DNA of 6,948 bases from assembly GCA_023267515.1 (NCBI GenBank), contig JAHFNF010000037.1:1-6948 (forward strand), read 5' to 3'. Below the pieces are notes generated by a model that ran no database searches, was not told the DNA's origin, and saw only the letters and a list, made by a program, of their open reading frames with translations. The position numbers and the translations under genes were made by a program. Position 1 is the first letter of the stretch. The number at the start of each line of letters is the position of its first letter. Below are positions 6,137 to 6,948 of the stretch, piece by piece. The DNA comes from Candidatus Nomurabacteria bacterium. Lineage in GTDB: Bacteria > Patescibacteriota > Minisyncoccia > Phycocordibacterales > UBA9973.

Positions 6137-6948
6137 ATGTTTAAATATATAGATATACACAGCCACGTTAATTTTAAAGCTTTTGATGAGGATAGAGATG
6201 AGGTGATAAAGCGCGCCTTTGAAAATAATACATATGTGATAAATGTAGGCACGCAGGTGGATACTTCCAAAAAAGCGATTGAGATGGCGCATAAATATTC
6301 TGAGGGAGTTTATGCCATTATCGGGCTCCACCCGATACATACTGGCGCGTCGTATCACGATGAAAAAGAATTGGGCGAGGGTGGAAAAGAATTTACCTCT
6401 CGTGGAGAGATTTTTGATAAAAATATTTACCGAGAAATGCTCAAAGACCCAAAAGTGGTGGCGATAGGGGAATGTGGGCTGGATTATTATCGGATGGATG
6501 CTGATTCAGTAGAGAAGCAAAAAAAAGCATTTATAGAGCAGATAGAATTGGCCAATGAAGTCGGTAAACCCTTGATGCTCCATATTCGCCAGGCGTATAA
6601 AGATGCATTAGAGATTTTAAAAGCGCACGCGAAAGTGAAGGGCGACGTACATTTTTTTGCCGGTAATTGGGAAGAAGCCAAAGGATTTTTGGATTTTGGT
6701 TTTACCCTTTCTTTTACGGGAGTTATTACTTTTACGCACGACTATGACGAAGTAATAAAAAACACTCCACTTGATATGATAATGACCGAAACCGATAGCC
6801 CATATGTGACTCCTGTGCCATATCGCGGTAAACGCAATGAGCCATCATATGTGCGGGAAGTAGTAAAAAGAATAGCAGAAATTAAAGGTTTGCCCGAAGA
6901 TGATGTGGCCCAGGCAATAATCGCGAACGCTAAGCGTGTCTTTAAAAT
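6137..6948 (+). CDS. tatD: TatD-family metal-dependent hydrolase/DNase; last codon(s) outside window
   Basis: An amidohydrolase-fold (TIM-barrel) enzyme of the TatD family, whose characterised members are divalent-metal 3'-5' exonucleases/DNases acting in the cytoplasm. 270 codons are visible with no stop. The sequence runs through the terminal family block ending NAKRVFK, so only a residue or a few are missing. Metal-site candidates are all present: His8 and His10 (IDIHSH), Glu112 (AIGECGLDYYR), His149 (LMLHIR), His172 (VHFFAG) and Asp220 (TETDSPY). The C-terminal signature PVPYRGKRNEPSYVREV (226-242) is near consensus. Compared with ordinary TatD proteins there is an extra ~15-20 residue segment after GLHP (about residues 71-97). 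The usual HCFSG is HFFAG. No Shine-Dalgarno sequence precedes the ATG. The gene often follows metG in bacteria; here one gene unit separates them. Confidence 0.95.
   Translation, partial: MFKYIDIHSHVNFKAFDEDRDEVIKRAFENNTYVINVGTQVDTSKKAIEMAHKYSEGVYAIIGLHPIHTGASYHDEKELGEGGKEFTSRGEIFDKNIYREMLKDPKVVAIGECGLDYYRMDADSVEKQKKAFIEQIELANEVGKPLMLHIRQAYKDALEILKAHAKVKGDVHFFAGNWEEAKGFLDFGFTLSFTGVITFTHDYDEVIKNTPLDMIMTETDSPYVTPVPYRGKRNEPSYVREVVKRIAEIKGLPEDDVAQAIIANAKRVFK

Noticed and set aside
6279..6467. 62-codon + strand open frame near the window end
   Set aside because: It is out of frame within tatD, whose frame from 6137 carries all the metal-binding motifs.

Overview
The window is a compact, moderately AT-rich bacterial segment with every convincing gene on the + strand. 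Several protein features point to a Candidate Phyla Radiation (Patescibacteria, Parcubacteria-like) genome: an alpha2-type glycyl-tRNA synthetase, a short methionyl-tRNA synthetase with HIGF in place of HIGH, a TatD nuclease with an extra segment after GLHP, very small intergenic gaps, and almost no Shine-Dalgarno sequences. This assignment is inferred from recalled family sequence character, not from a search.

Layout. Positions 1-899 hold the C-terminal two thirds of glycyl-tRNA synthetase. A 111-aa hypothetical protein (899-1234) overlaps its stop codon by one base. Next is an M16-family zinc peptidase (1252-2520). These three look co-transcribed. A clear sigma-70-type promoter (2509-2538) sits over the end of the peptidase gene and would start RNA at or next to the ATG of an AI-2E/PerM-family membrane protein (2545-3624). 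Methionyl-tRNA synthetase (3628-5067) follows after 3 nt. A second promoter (5072-5100), carrying a perfect 7-bp inverted repeat, drives a 285-aa exported/membrane protein of unknown function (5191-6048), which ends in a strong rho-independent terminator (6071-6110). The last gene is a TatD-family metal-dependent hydrolase (6137 to the window edge). It is complete except for its last codon or codons and probably has its own promoter pressed against the terminator.

Functionally this is mostly housekeeping: two aminoacyl-tRNA synthetases, a protease, a transporter-like protein and a DNase-type hydrolase. The lineage-unusual element is the independent transcription unit at about 5072-6110, which separates metG from tatD, two genes that are neighbours in many bacteria. 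I see no CRISPR array, transposon, tRNA, rRNA, phage gene or defence system. The points most worth following up are the unknown membrane protein with its candidate operator, the architecture shared by two promoters, apparent leaderless initiation, and the substitutions in MetRS signature positions.
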